Below are positions 18,415-27,436 of a DNA stretch of 64,000 nt, in pieces (position 1 is the first letter of the stretch; the number at the start of each line of letters is the position of its first letter). Source of the DNA: Alterisphingorhabdus sp051668705 (GTDB lineage: Bacteria; Pseudomonadota; Alphaproteobacteria; Sphingomonadales; Sphingomonadaceae); contig NZ_CP196351.1 in NCBI RefSeq assembly GCF_051668705.1, positions 1,302,001 through 1,366,000 on the forward strand. Direction: 5' to 3'. The position numbers and the translations under genes are program-made. Below the pieces are notes generated by a model. It ran no database searches and was not told where the DNA came from. It was given only the letters and a program-made list of their open reading frames with translations.

Positions 18415-19755
18415 ATGACGGCAATGCGTAATCCAGATTGGCGAAAAAGACTTCCTATAGGGTTGCAGCCCTATTTTCAAAAGTCAGCTATTGCTGCACT
18501 TTTGCTAGGCGTCTCTTCTGGCTTTCCTTTTGCCATGATTGCAGCAACACTCACTACGCGGCTTGCCCAATCTGGCATTGAAAAGTCGACTGTTACGCTG
18601 TTTGCACTGACGTTTCTTGCTTACAATTTCAAATGGATATGGGCACCGATTGTCGATGTTGTAAAACTACCGATAATCGGGCGTCTGGGGCAGCGTGTTT
18701 CTTGGCTGATTTTTGTCGCCATATTGGTTGCTTTTTCGATAATTGTGTTGGGCACCCTAGACCCTAAAGCGGATATTGCATCGGTTGCTATTGCGGCGAT
18801 TTGTGTCGGTATTGCCGGCGCAACCTTTGATATTGTTATCGATGCCTATCGCATTGAGCTGCTGAAACCGGAAGAATTGGGTGTAGGCTCTGGAATGTCG
18901 CAATATGGATGGCGCATGGGCGCCGCCGGTGCTGGGTCTTTAGCCTTGGTAGTGGCGGCGCGTTCGGATTGGGCAACAGCCTATTATGCCTGTGCCTGCT
19001 TTTCTTTGTTCGCGGTATTTACCGGGCTATGGATGGGAGAGCCGTCACGGCGCAAAGAACCGCAAAAACTTACAAATCCCCTGCAGGCAGCCATTGCTTA
19101 TGTTAGCCCGCTTATAGAGTTTTTCAAAAGATCAGGCGCAGTTGTCGTGCTGATTTTTGTGCTGGTCCACAAAATTGGAGATACGCTCGCCAATCTGACC
19201 TTCCGTTTGTTATTTGAGGATCTGGGCTTCACCAATGATGAAGTTGCATTTTATGATGTCGGCTTGGGCTTTATTGCTTTGTTGGTTGGCATATTTATCG
19301 GCGGTATTATCTACGCGCGTTTTGGCATGAAAAAGGCCGTGATGCTAAGTCTAATATTGATGATGGTTAGCAATTTGTCCTTTGCTGGACTTGCTGCAAT
19401 TGGGCATAATAATTGGGCGATGGCAGGGGCTATCGGTTTTGAGAATTTTGCCAGCGGCATTGGTGGTGTCGCCGTTGTCGCCTATATTTCTGCGCTTTGT
19501 AATTTGCAGTTTACGGCGACACAATTTGCATTGCTTTCTGCTGCGGCCAGTATCATCGGGCGCTTCTTGACCGGCACTACCGCAGGGCAGTTGATTGAAA
19601 GCTTTGGCTTTGTGAATTTCTATCTGCTGACGACTTTGGCAGCTCTGCCAGGGTGCATCATTTTCTGGCTGATGATCCGTTCTGGATTGGTCGATAGATC
19701 GCTTGGTGATGTCGGCAGTAAAGATGGTGAGCAAGAAGCGGACATCTTCGCTTAG
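18415..19755 (+). CDS. AmpG-like MFS permease (probable muropeptide transporter)
   Basis: A 446-residue membrane protein with about 12 hydrophobic segments. The first part, SGFPFAMIAATLTTRLAQSGI and then FKWIWAPIVD, follows the pattern of AmpG, which brings anhydro-muropeptides into the cytoplasm for cell-wall recycling. A conserved D-YRIELL stretch and GSGMSQYGWRMG follow, again as in this group. Other MFS transporters of the AmpG/acetyl-CoA transporter family are possible, so I leave the symbol blank. An alternative ATG lies at 18424. The stop is 19 bp from the convergent folC stop. Confidence 0.78.
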   Translation: MTAMRNPDWRKRLPIGLQPYFQKSAIAALLLGVSSGFPFAMIAATLTTRLAQSGIEKSTVTLFALTFLAYNFKWIWAPIVDVVKLPIIGRLGQRVSWLIFVAILVAFSIIVLGTLDPKADIASVAIAAICVGIAGATFDIVIDAYRIELLKPEELGVGSGMSQYGWRMGAAGAGSLALVVAARSDWATAYYACACFSLFAVFTGLWMGEPSRRKEPQKLTNPLQAAIAYVSPLIEFFKRSGAVVVLIFVLVHKIGDTLANLTFRLLFEDLGFTNDEVAFYDVGLGFIALLVGIFIGGIIYARFGMKKAVMLSLILMMVSNLSFAGLAAIGHNNWAMAGAIGFENFASGIGGVAVVAYISALCNLQFTATQFALLSAAASIIGRFLTGTTAGQLIESFGFVNFYLLTTLAALPGCIIFWLMIRSGLVDRSLGDVGSKDGEQEADIFA

Positions 19756-19774
19756 CGGTTAGCGCTTAAAAAAA

Positions 19775-21115
19775 TTACTCGGGTTCTTGCTCATTTGCGG
19801 CCAGAACTTCGCCTGCGAGATAAAGCGAACCTGCGATCAGGATGGTGTTAGGGCCATGTTTTGAGAGTGCTTCCACAGCGTCTGCTATAGTTTCTGCGCG
19901 GGTAAACGGGATCGATGTTTTTGCGAGATAAGAGCTAAAGCGCTCACCTGTATGGCTGTCATGACCAGGAACGGGCAGGGCAGTAACGCTCGCCAATTTG
20001 GGGAGCAGGGGGCGAATAATTGCTGCTGGATCTTTATTGGATAGCATGGCGATTATCAGATGGAGTGAAGCATCGGGCAGAGTTGAGAAATGCGCGGCCA
20101 AAACCTCGCCAGCCAAGGGATTATGCCCGCCATCCAGCCAAAAATCGGCGTCGGGAATTGTAATGGTTACGGGGCCATTGCCAAGCTTTTGCAGTCGCGC
20201 GGGCCATTTGACCCAGCCCATAGCGGCAGATAAGGCTGCATCGGTGATCCTAATGGCATCTTGATGGCGCAGCATGGCAATCGCCAGAGCAGCATTATCT
20301 GCTTGAAAATCACCTGCAAGGCCGGGCATGGGAAGCGTCAACCGACCTTTGCTATCACGATAATGCAGTTTGTTTTCATAGATCCCGGCATCCCAGCCTT
20401 CTCCGCGATCAACCATCATCGCACCATTGCGCATGGCTTGTTTGGCTATCTCCAATTGCATGTCCGCCGTATATTTTTGCGTAACCAGTGGTACGCCAGA
20501 TTTGGCTATGCCTGATTTTTCATAGGCAATACGCGGCAGAGGAGCGGATGGTATATCCGGATTATCGGGTTCATCGGAGAGCAAAAAGGCTTCATGATCC
20601 AGCCCCAAATGCGCAATACCGCAAATGGCAGGGGCTGGTATCACATTGGTCGCATCAAGCCTTCCGCCCAGACCGACTTCGATGATGCAGGCATCTGCAG
20701 ACACACGAGAAAAAGCCAGAAATGCCGCAGCCGTAGTGACTTCAAAAAAGCTGGCTGCCAGATCATCAGCAACATCATTCACCTCAGCCAATATGGCGGC
20801 GAGCATATCATCATCTATTAAAGCCCCGGCTACCCGGATACGCTCATTAAAGCGCACCAGATGCGGACTGGTATAGACATGGGCTTTCAGGCCTGATGCT
20901 TCTATTGCGGCGCGCAAAAAGGCACAGGTTGAGCCTTTGCCATTGGTACCGGCAACATGAAAAACAGGTGGCAGATTATGGTGAGGATTGCCGAGCCGTT
21001 GCAGCAAAACCTCTATACGCTCAAGGCCCAAGACATCGCGGCCTGGCGAGCGCATGGTCAAGCGGTCAAGCTGGTACTGGACATCGGGGTGAGAAGATCG
21101 CGCACCATCAGCCAT
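19775..21115 (-). CDS. folC: Bifunctional folylpolyglutamate / dihydrofolate synthase
   Basis: Adds glutamate to dihydropteroate and to folates. The 446-residue protein belongs to the Mur ligase superfamily. The P-loop GTNGKGST is at residues 56-63, the second motif with EVGLGGRLDATNV is near 147-159, and the C-terminal ligase domain contains WLDGGHNPLA. It is the last gene of the trp-accD-folC run, 45 bp after accD. The accD-folC pairing is widespread in proteobacteria. Confidence 0.95.
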   Translation of the reverse strand: MADGARSSHPDVQYQLDRLTMRSPGRDVLGLERIEVLLQRLGNPHHNLPPVFHVAGTNGKGSTCAFLRAAIEASGLKAHVYTSPHLVRFNERIRVAGALIDDDMLAAILAEVNDVADDLAASFFEVTTAAAFLAFSRVSADACIIEVGLGGRLDATNVIPAPAICGIAHLGLDHEAFLLSDEPDNPDIPSAPLPRIAYEKSGIAKSGVPLVTQKYTADMQLEIAKQAMRNGAMMVDRGEGWDAGIYENKLHYRDSKGRLTLPMPGLAGDFQADNAALAIAMLRHQDAIRITDAALSAAMGWVKWPARLQKLGNGPVTITIPDADFWLDGGHNPLAGEVLAAHFSTLPDASLHLIIAMLSNKDPAAIIRPLLPKLASVTALPVPGHDSHTGERFSSYLAKTSIPFTRAETIADAVEALSKHGPNTILIAGSLYLAGEVLAANEQEPE

Positions 21116-21160
21116 GGGTTTTGGGGCCTATCTGTCCAGCAATGATATTAACGGGCCTGA

Positions 21161-22015
21161 TCAGGCGACCGCTTTTGGTGCCAATGTATAGTCAATAATA
21201 TGCGATAGTTGCTCGCGCATTTTATGGCGATGCACCACCATATCGATCATGCCGTGTTCGAGCAGATATTCCGCACGCTGAAAACCTTCAGGCAGTTTTT
21301 CGCGGATCGTTTGCTCGATCACACGCTGCCCGGCAAAGCCGATAAGAGCGCCTGGTTCAGCAATTTGCACATCACCCAGCATGGCATAGCTGGCCGTCAC
21401 GCCGCCAGTTGTCGGGTCGGTTAGTACCACAATATAGGGCAGGCCAGCCGCTTTCATTCGTTGAATAGCGACTGTCGCTCTGGGCATTTGCATCAAAGAC
21501 AAAATACCTTCCTGCATGCGCGCTCCGCCAGCAGCTGTGAATAAGATATAGGCCGATTTGGTCGCGATTGCGGCCTCTGTGCCCGCAACAAAGGCATTGC
21601 CTACGGCCATGCCCATAGAGCCGCCCATAAATGCGAAATCCTGCACGCCGATAACGGCATTTTGATTGTCTATCGTGCCCCGAGCATTGGTAAGAGCATC
21701 GGGGAACTCATTAGCGCTGCGTGCCGCCTTTATGCGGTCGGTATAACGTTTGCTGTCGCGGAATTTCAGCGGATCTTCTTTGGCAGCGGGACTATCCAAT
21801 ATCTCCCAGCTATCCTGATCAAAAAGCGCCTCAAAACGGGTCCGCGCACCAATACGGCCATGATGCTCACAGCGAGGGCACACGCTTTGATTGTCCTGAT
21901 ATTCCTGCAAGAATATCATTTCTTCGCACGATTTGCATTTTAGCCAAAGCGTATCGGCAGTTTCGCGTTTCGCTGCGAAGGGCAACGAATTTCTTACCCG
22001 GCTGAACCAGCTCAT
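21161..22015 (-). CDS. accD: Acetyl-CoA carboxylase carboxyltransferase beta subunit
   Basis: Carboxyltransferase beta chain that, with AccA, transfers carboxyl from biotin to acetyl-CoA in the first step of fatty acid synthesis. The 284-residue protein has the N-terminal four-cysteine zinc ribbon (C27, C30, C46, C49) and the crotonase-like carboxyltransferase domain with GGARMQEGILSLMQM. It follows trpA after 12 bp, the standard trpB-trpA-accD-folC arrangement. Confidence 0.97.
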   Translation of the reverse strand: MSWFSRVRNSLPFAAKRETADTLWLKCKSCEEMIFLQEYQDNQSVCPRCEHHGRIGARTRFEALFDQDSWEILDSPAAKEDPLKFRDSKRYTDRIKAARSANEFPDALTNARGTIDNQNAVIGVQDFAFMGGSMGMAVGNAFVAGTEAAIATKSAYILFTAAGGARMQEGILSLMQMPRATVAIQRMKAAGLPYIVVLTDPTTGGVTASYAMLGDVQIAEPGALIGFAGQRVIEQTIREKLPEGFQRAEYLLEHGMIDMVVHRHKMREQLSHIIDYTLAPKAVA

Positions 22016-22027
22016 AATCTCACCTTG

Positions 22028-22819
22028 TTAGTTACGCGCGTTTTTGATCGCAGTTGCAAGCGACGATACATAATCCTTAACATGGTCCGCTGCAATGGCG
22101 CCATGCTTAGCGATAATTTCAATGATTGTAGAACCGACGACAACACCATCGGCGACTTTGGCTATAGCGCTTGCTTGCTCCGGCGTGCGTACACCAAAAC
22201 CGACAGCAATCGGTAATGCGGTCGCAGCTTTCAGCTTGTTGACAGCCTCTTCAATAGAGGCGGTTGCTGCCTGCTGTTTGCCGGTAATGCCAGCGACAGA
22301 GACATAATAGACAAAACCGCTGGAACCGTTGAGCACTGTGGGCAGACGCGCCTGATCCGTGGTAGGGGTTGCTAAGCGTATTGGTGCAATCCCTTTGTTG
22401 CGCAGGGCAGGGCCAAGAGCGGCATCCTCTTCCGGTGGAACGTCCACGCAGATTATACCATCAACACCCGCCTGTTCGCATTGACCGGCAAACCAATCGG
22501 GCCCGCGATGCAGCATCGGGTTGGCATATCCCATAAGAATCAGAGGCACATTTGGATGACGTGCGCGAAAGTCTGCGGCGATACGGAATATGTCGGCGGT
22601 TTTCGTTCCGGCACCAAGGCTGCGCAAATTGGCCTTTTGGATGGCAGGGCCATCGGCCATAGGATCAGTAAAAGGCATGCCAAGCTCAATGACATCAGCG
22701 CCGCCTTCCACCAGCGCGTCCAGCAGTGCAGGGGTCGCATCGGGATGAGGGTCACCCGCAGTGATAAAGCAAACTAGGGCTGCGCGATCAGAAGGAAAGG
22801 CATTTGTAAGACGGGTCAT
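22028..22819 (-). CDS. trpA: Tryptophan synthase alpha subunit
   Basis: Cleaves indole-3-glycerol phosphate to indole, which is channelled to TrpB. It has 263 residues. The catalytic acids sit in VIELGMPFTDPMADGP: Glu45 and Asp56 correspond to E. coli Glu49 and Asp60. The phosphate-binding GFGVRTPEQ is near residue 207. It is 49 bp after trpB. Confidence 0.97.
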   Translation of the reverse strand: MTRLTNAFPSDRAALVCFITAGDPHPDATPALLDALVEGGADVIELGMPFTDPMADGPAIQKANLRSLGAGTKTADIFRIAADFRARHPNVPLILMGYANPMLHRGPDWFAGQCEQAGVDGIICVDVPPEEDAALGPALRNKGIAPIRLATPTTDQARLPTVLNGSSGFVYYVSVAGITGKQQAATASIEEAVNKLKAATALPIAVGFGVRTPEQASAIAKVADGVVVGSTIIEIIAKHGAIAADHVKDYVSSLATAIKNARN

Positions 22820-22868
22820 GCTGTCCTCATATTAGTAAGGGATAGACCATTAGACATGGTGGCTATAG

Positions 22869-24101
22869 TCACATCGTCACTCCCAATGCCTCTGCAACGG
22901 TGAAAATGTCTTTGTCACCTCGGCCGCACAGATTTGCCAGGATGATCTGGTCACGGTCCATAGATCTGGCGCGTTCTACAACCTTGGCGATGGCGTGGCT
23001 GGGTTCCAATGCAGGGATGATGCCTTCGCAGCGGCAAAGCTGTTTAAAGGCTTCTAAGGCTTCCTCATCGGTGCAACTATCATATTCCACACGGCCTATA
23101 TCTTTTAACCAGCTATGCTCTGGTCCGATGCCGGGATAGTCCAAACCGGCACTGATAGAATGCGCCTCATCAATCTGGCCATCTTCGTCTTGCAGCAAAT
23201 AAGTTTTGTTACCATGCAAAACACCTGGTGAACCGCCGGTTAGCGATGCTGCATGTAGCTTATCCAAGCCCTGGCCTCCGGCCTCTACACCCAGCATTTT
23301 GACCTCCGCATCATCCAAGAAGGGGTGGAACAAACCCAGCGCATTGGAACCGCCGCCAATACAGGCGATCAGCAGGTCAGGCAGACGGTTGATGCGGTCG
23401 AGCATTTGCGCACGCGCCTCTTTGCCTATCACGCTTTGAAAATCGCGAACCAGTTCAGGATAAGGGTGCGGGCCAGCCGCCGTGCCAATAATATAAAATG
23501 TGTTATGTACATTGGCGACCCAGTCACGCAGCGCTTCATTCATCGCGTCTTTCAATGTCGCGGAGCCACTGGTTACGGGGATGACTTCTGCGCCGAGCAA
23601 TTTCATGCGGAAGATATTGGGTTTTTGCCGTTCAATATCTGTGGCGCCCATATAAATGACGCATGGCAGCCCGAAGCGTGCGCAAACTGTTGCCGTTGCG
23701 ACACCATGCTGACCTGCACCAGTCTCAGCAATAATGCGCTTTTTGCCCATACGTTTGGCGAGCAGAATCTGGCCAATGCAATTGTTGATTTTGTGTGCGC
23801 CAGTATGATTCAATTCATCGCGCTTGAACCAGATTTGTGCGCCTTTGCCCTCAGCACAATCCTTACGGACATCCTCGGTTAGACCTTCCGCATAATAAAG
23901 CGGGGAAGGGCGACCAACATAATTGGCGAGCAAATCGTCAAATTCGCGAGCAAATTCAGGGTCGCCCTGCGCAGCGCGATATTCACGCTCTAGGTCAAGG
24001 ATTAAAGGCATCAATGTTTCGGCGACATAGCGCCCGCCAAATTCACCAAAATGGCCGTGATTATCCGGCTGATTACGGAAACTATTGGGGCGATCATTCA
24101 T
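22869..24101 (-). CDS. trpB: Tryptophan synthase beta subunit
   Basis: PLP enzyme that condenses indole with serine. It has 410 residues, with the TrpB1-type start (FGEFGGRYVAETLMP). The PLP lysine is Lys104 in HTGAHKINNC, and the phosphate cup is CIGGGSNA. It lies between trpF and trpA. The 79-bp gap to trpF has no obvious attenuator or Trp-rich leader peptide. Confidence 0.97.
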   Translation of the reverse strand: MNDRPNSFRNQPDNHGHFGEFGGRYVAETLMPLILDLEREYRAAQGDPEFAREFDDLLANYVGRPSPLYYAEGLTEDVRKDCAEGKGAQIWFKRDELNHTGAHKINNCIGQILLAKRMGKKRIIAETGAGQHGVATATVCARFGLPCVIYMGATDIERQKPNIFRMKLLGAEVIPVTSGSATLKDAMNEALRDWVANVHNTFYIIGTAAGPHPYPELVRDFQSVIGKEARAQMLDRINRLPDLLIACIGGGSNALGLFHPFLDDAEVKMLGVEAGGQGLDKLHAASLTGGSPGVLHGNKTYLLQDEDGQIDEAHSISAGLDYPGIGPEHSWLKDIGRVEYDSCTDEEALEAFKQLCRCEGIIPALEPSHAIAKVVERARSMDRDQIILANLCGRGDKDIFTVAEALGVTM

Positions 24102-24180
24102 ATTTGAAAAAATCCATTTATACCAAGAAAATGCCGGTACGCTCTATTGTCTAAGGTGCGCTTTGACAGGGTTTTTGGAG

Positions 24181-24840
24181 CTAGGGAGACACCTTGTTCA
24201 TTGTTTTTACCGCTTGGCAAAAGGCAGCGATCTTGTCTACATTTTTCACGCCTGGTTCGTCCTCTACGCCAGAAGAGACATCGACCAAAGGTGCATTTGT
24301 AGCATTGATGGCATCAACAACATTGCCCGGAGTTAGACCACCTGCCAGACCCCAAGCATAATCCGGGGCAAAGTCTGCAAATATCGGCCAATTGCCAATG
24401 GCCCCATTTCCACCGGGCAATGCGGAATTGGCGGGTGGCGGTGTGTCGAACAAAATACGTGAGACGCGGGGCGCAAAAGGCGCTGCCTTATTCAGTGAGC
24501 GCGGTGTTATGGCTGGCAAGGCCTTCCAAAATTCCAAATGGGTTTCTTCGTGCCATGTTGCGATATCTTCTGCCGTTTCATGGCCATGTAATTGCACAAT
24601 GATTTGGCCGAAATCGTCACGAATCTGCCGTAGTATTTCAAGATCAGGATTAACGAGCAGGATCACCGCATGAACACTATCTGGCAGTGATTGAGCCAAG
24701 CGTAATGCGCGTGGTAGAGAGAGGTGGCGCGGGCTTTTGGGGAAATGGACCAAACCGACATAATCTGCACCGGCATCGACGGCGGCTTGCAAAGTCCTGT
24801 CTGTCGAAAGACCGCAAATTTTGATGGCGCTGCCTGTCAC
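24181..24840 (-). CDS. trpF: Phosphoribosylanthranilate isomerase
   Basis: Isomerises phosphoribosylanthranilate in tryptophan synthesis. It is 219 residues long, a TIM barrel with the catalytic Cys in IKICGLSTD and the phosphate site GLTPGNV and DVSSGVE. The start is GTG 24840, two bases after the pyrF stop, so translation is probably coupled to pyrF. The trpE, trpG, trpD and trpC genes are not in the window, the usual split in alphaproteobacteria. Confidence 0.95.
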   Translation of the reverse strand: MTGSAIKICGLSTDRTLQAAVDAGADYVGLVHFPKSPRHLSLPRALRLAQSLPDSVHAVILLVNPDLEILRQIRDDFGQIIVQLHGHETAEDIATWHEETHLEFWKALPAITPRSLNKAAPFAPRVSRILFDTPPPANSALPGGNGAIGNWPIFADFAPDYAWGLAGGLTPGNVVDAINATNAPLVDVSSGVEDEPGVKNVDKIAAFCQAVKTMNKVSP

Positions 24841-24842
24841 TT

Positions 24843-25517
24843 TTAAAGCGTTCCCTCAATGGCGCGCGCAGCGGCTACAGGATCTTCAGCGCGTGCTATG
24901 GGGCGGCCAATGACCAATATGGATGCACCTTTATCACGTGCTTCGCGCGGCGTAACGGCGCGTTTTTGATCACCCATTGCGGAGCCTGCAGGGCGCAGGC
25001 CAGGCACAACAAAATACCCTTTTTTCCATTGGCTATGTACTGCACCAACCTCTTGACCAGAACAGACGATACCATCCAGACCGGATTTTTCGGCTAGTTC
25101 CGCAAGGCGTAACACTTGGTCCCGTGGTTCGCCATTATAGCCAATTTGCGTTATATCGCGCTGGTCTAGGCTCGTGAGCAAAGTAACGGCGACCACCTTT
25201 GTATTTGCCCCTGCGGCCGCTTTTGCATCCTCCATCATGGCCCGCCCACCAGCGGCATGAACAGTAACAATTGCCGGTTCTAGTACGTGGATGGCTTGCA
25301 TCGCGGCGGCAACTGTATTGGGGATGTCGTGCAGTTTAAGATCAAGAAATATTGGCAGGCCAAGATGGGATATTTCATGCACACCATGATGGCCATGCGC
25401 ACAGAAGAACTCTAAGCCCAGCTTTACTCCGCCAATATGATCGCGCACCTTTTTTACCAGAGAAAGCGATTTATCAAGATCGGGGATATCAAGGGCGAGG
25501 TAAACCGGATTGCTCAT
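24843..25517 (-). CDS. pyrF: Orotidine 5'-phosphate decarboxylase
   Basis: Makes UMP, the last step of pyrimidine synthesis. It is 224 residues long with the active-site array LDLKLHDIPNT (Asp59, Lys61, Asp64). C-terminal phosphate loop residues (VIGRPIARAEDP) are also present. It sits 18 bp after the lapA-like gene and 2 bp before trpF. Confidence 0.97.
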   Translation of the reverse strand: MSNPVYLALDIPDLDKSLSLVKKVRDHIGGVKLGLEFFCAHGHHGVHEISHLGLPIFLDLKLHDIPNTVAAAMQAIHVLEPAIVTVHAAGGRAMMEDAKAAAGANTKVVAVTLLTSLDQRDITQIGYNGEPRDQVLRLAELAEKSGLDGIVCSGQEVGAVHSQWKKGYFVVPGLRPAGSAMGDQKRAVTPREARDKGASILVIGRPIARAEDPVAAARAIEGTL

Positions 25518-25535
25518 GAAAATGTCCCTTAAAGG

Positions 25536-25865
25536 TTAGTCGGCTGTAAGCGGAGTATTATCCTCTTGAGCAGCAGGCGGTGTTGGCTTGGTTTCGGGCT
25601 TTTTATCAGAACTGTTGGGCACAACCAATTTGGTACGGCTTTCGAGCGAATCAATGCGTCTTTTCATGCGCCAGCGGCCCGTACGATAGACCAGCCACAT
25701 GGGCAGAAATCCAAGCAGAAACGAACCAATGACCAATATCGGCAATTTGGTGTCGAGCAATGTCTGATCCCAGATTAGAACCGTGACATTGACCCAATTA
25801 TTATAGGAAAAGGCCACCAGCAAAACGGCAAGAAGCACCCAGAATAAGGTTTTGATGAACTGCAT
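25536..25865 (-). CDS. LapA-domain (DUF1049) small membrane protein
   Basis: A 109-residue protein with two membrane helices (about 4-22 and 42-62) followed by a basic cytoplasmic segment and a Pro/Lys-rich tail. The arrangement, with FSYNNWVNVTV between the helices, is that of LapA/YciS-domain proteins. In E. coli LapA works with LapB in controlling lipopolysaccharide synthesis. No lapB is adjacent here, so a functional link is only inferred. It heads the pyrF-trpF cluster and follows purB after 65 bp. Confidence 0.8.
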   Translation of the reverse strand: MQFIKTLFWVLLAVLLVAFSYNNWVNVTVLIWDQTLLDTKLPILVIGSFLLGFLPMWLVYRTGRWRMKRRIDSLESRTKLVVPNSSDKKPETKPTPPAAQEDNTPLTAD

Positions 25866-25930
25866 ATGCTTCTCCTACCCCAATAGTGACAGCAACATAG
25901 CTGTCTCATCCAGTCTTGGCCAGACTATGA

Positions 25931-27244
25931 TTATGCGCTGAACACCCGCTCAAAGATCGTATCGACATGTTTAAAATGATAATCCAGATTGAAACGGTCG
26001 CGAATTTCCTGTTCGGAAAGGGCATTGGTGACTTCTTCATCGGCCAGCAAAAGGTCGAGCAATGATAATGCGCCATCACTTTCCCATACCTTCATCGCGT
26101 TGCGCTGTACAAGACGATAGGCATCTTCACGGCTGACACCAGCTTGTGTCAGAGCAAGCAAAACACGCTGCGAATGAACAAGGCCTCCCATACGATCCAG
26201 ATTCTTCTGCATACGTTCTGGATAGATCAGCAATTTATCGACAACGCCTGTCAGACGCCGCAATGCAAAATCGAGCGTGATTGTCGCATCAGGGCCAATG
26301 AAGCGTTCAACCGAGCTATGGGAGATATCACGTTCGTGCCACAGAGCGACATTTTCCATAGCAGGAACTGCCGCCCCGCGGACCACACGGGCAAGGCCTG
26401 TGAGATTCTCCGTCAATATCGGGTTGCGCTTATGCGGCATCGCGCTGGAGCCTTTTTGGCCTGGTGAAAAATATTCTTCTGCCTCTAGCACCTCAGTGCG
26501 CTGTAAGTGGCGAACTTCTGTTGCCAGTCTTTCAATAGAAGAGGCGATAACTCCTAGGACTGCAAAATATTGGGCGTGGCGATCACGGGGAATAACCTGT
26601 GTGGATACAGGTTCGACTGAAAGGCCAAGCTGGTCAGCAACATATTCCTCAATTTGCGGGTCGATATTGGCAAAAGTACCAACAGCACCGCTAATTGAGC
26701 AGGTTGCAATTTCTGCCCGCGCTGCAATCAGACGGTCACGATTGCGCGCAAACTCTGCATAGGCTTGGGCCAATTTCAAACCAAATGTCGTGGGTTCAGC
26801 GTGGATACCATGGCTGCGGCCGATGGTGGGGGTGTAACGATGCTCTTCTGCTCTGCGCTTAATCGCACCGAGCAAATTATCCATATCAGCAAGCAGCAAA
26901 TCGCTGGCTTGTGTCAGTTGCACAGCCAAGCATGTGTCCAGCACATCAGAGCTGGTCATACCTTGGTGCATAAATCGCGCCTGATCGCCAACCTGCTCTG
27001 CCACCCAGGTTAGAAATGCAATGACATCATGTTTGGTAACAGCTTCGATCGCGTCAATTGCTGGTACATCAATTTGCGGTTCGGTGGCCCACCAGTCCCA
27101 TAATGCTTTTGCAGCGCTTTGCGGAACCACACCCTTATCTGCCAAAGCCTGAGTGGCATGAGCCTCTATCAGAAACCAGATGCGAAACCTGTTTTCCGGT
27201 TCCCAAATTGCGGTCATATCGGGGTGGGCATAACGAGGGACCAT
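25931..27244 (-). CDS. purB: Adenylosuccinate lyase
   Basis: Releases fumarate from SAICAR and adenylosuccinate in purine synthesis. The 437-residue protein has the fumarase/aspartase superfamily signature SSAMPHKRNP near residues 264-273 and the TSSDVLDT and SHGIHAEP motifs of PurB. It starts with MVPRYAHPDM, as in the Bacillus-type enzymes. It is the first gene of the long minus-strand run and may share transcripts with pyrF and trp genes. Confidence 0.97.
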   Translation of the reverse strand: MVPRYAHPDMTAIWEPENRFRIWFLIEAHATQALADKGVVPQSAAKALWDWWATEPQIDVPAIDAIEAVTKHDVIAFLTWVAEQVGDQARFMHQGMTSSDVLDTCLAVQLTQASDLLLADMDNLLGAIKRRAEEHRYTPTIGRSHGIHAEPTTFGLKLAQAYAEFARNRDRLIAARAEIATCSISGAVGTFANIDPQIEEYVADQLGLSVEPVSTQVIPRDRHAQYFAVLGVIASSIERLATEVRHLQRTEVLEAEEYFSPGQKGSSAMPHKRNPILTENLTGLARVVRGAAVPAMENVALWHERDISHSSVERFIGPDATITLDFALRRLTGVVDKLLIYPERMQKNLDRMGGLVHSQRVLLALTQAGVSREDAYRLVQRNAMKVWESDGALSLLDLLLADEEVTNALSEQEIRDRFNLDYHFKHVDTIFERVFSA

Positions 27245-27436
27245 ATTGGCGATTCCTTAAATTGGCAAAATTCCTGACGTGCTGCGGCGGCTAGCAGGAA
27301 GAAACCGTGATCGCAATTGCCTGATCCTGTTCTATAAACATTTATGGGGAGGATGTCAGGATTCGTAGCCTAGCTATGCCATGACTAGAATGAATCTACA
27401 TCTTAAATTCCCGATTAAGATGAGAGAGGATAATTT

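Noticed and set aside
18411..18417. Regular short direct repeats as a possible CRISPR or phage element in the whole window
   Set aside because: I looked for regularly spaced repeats, Cas-like proteins, integrases, capsid or terminase genes and transposases and saw none.
22820..22868. Trp attenuator or leader peptide in the trp run
   Set aside because: No Trp-codon-rich short frame or antiterminator pair is visible in the trpF-trpB or trpB-trpA gaps.
27058..27294. Open frame opposite purB start
   Set aside because: Antisense to the conserved N-terminus of adenylosuccinate lyase, without support.
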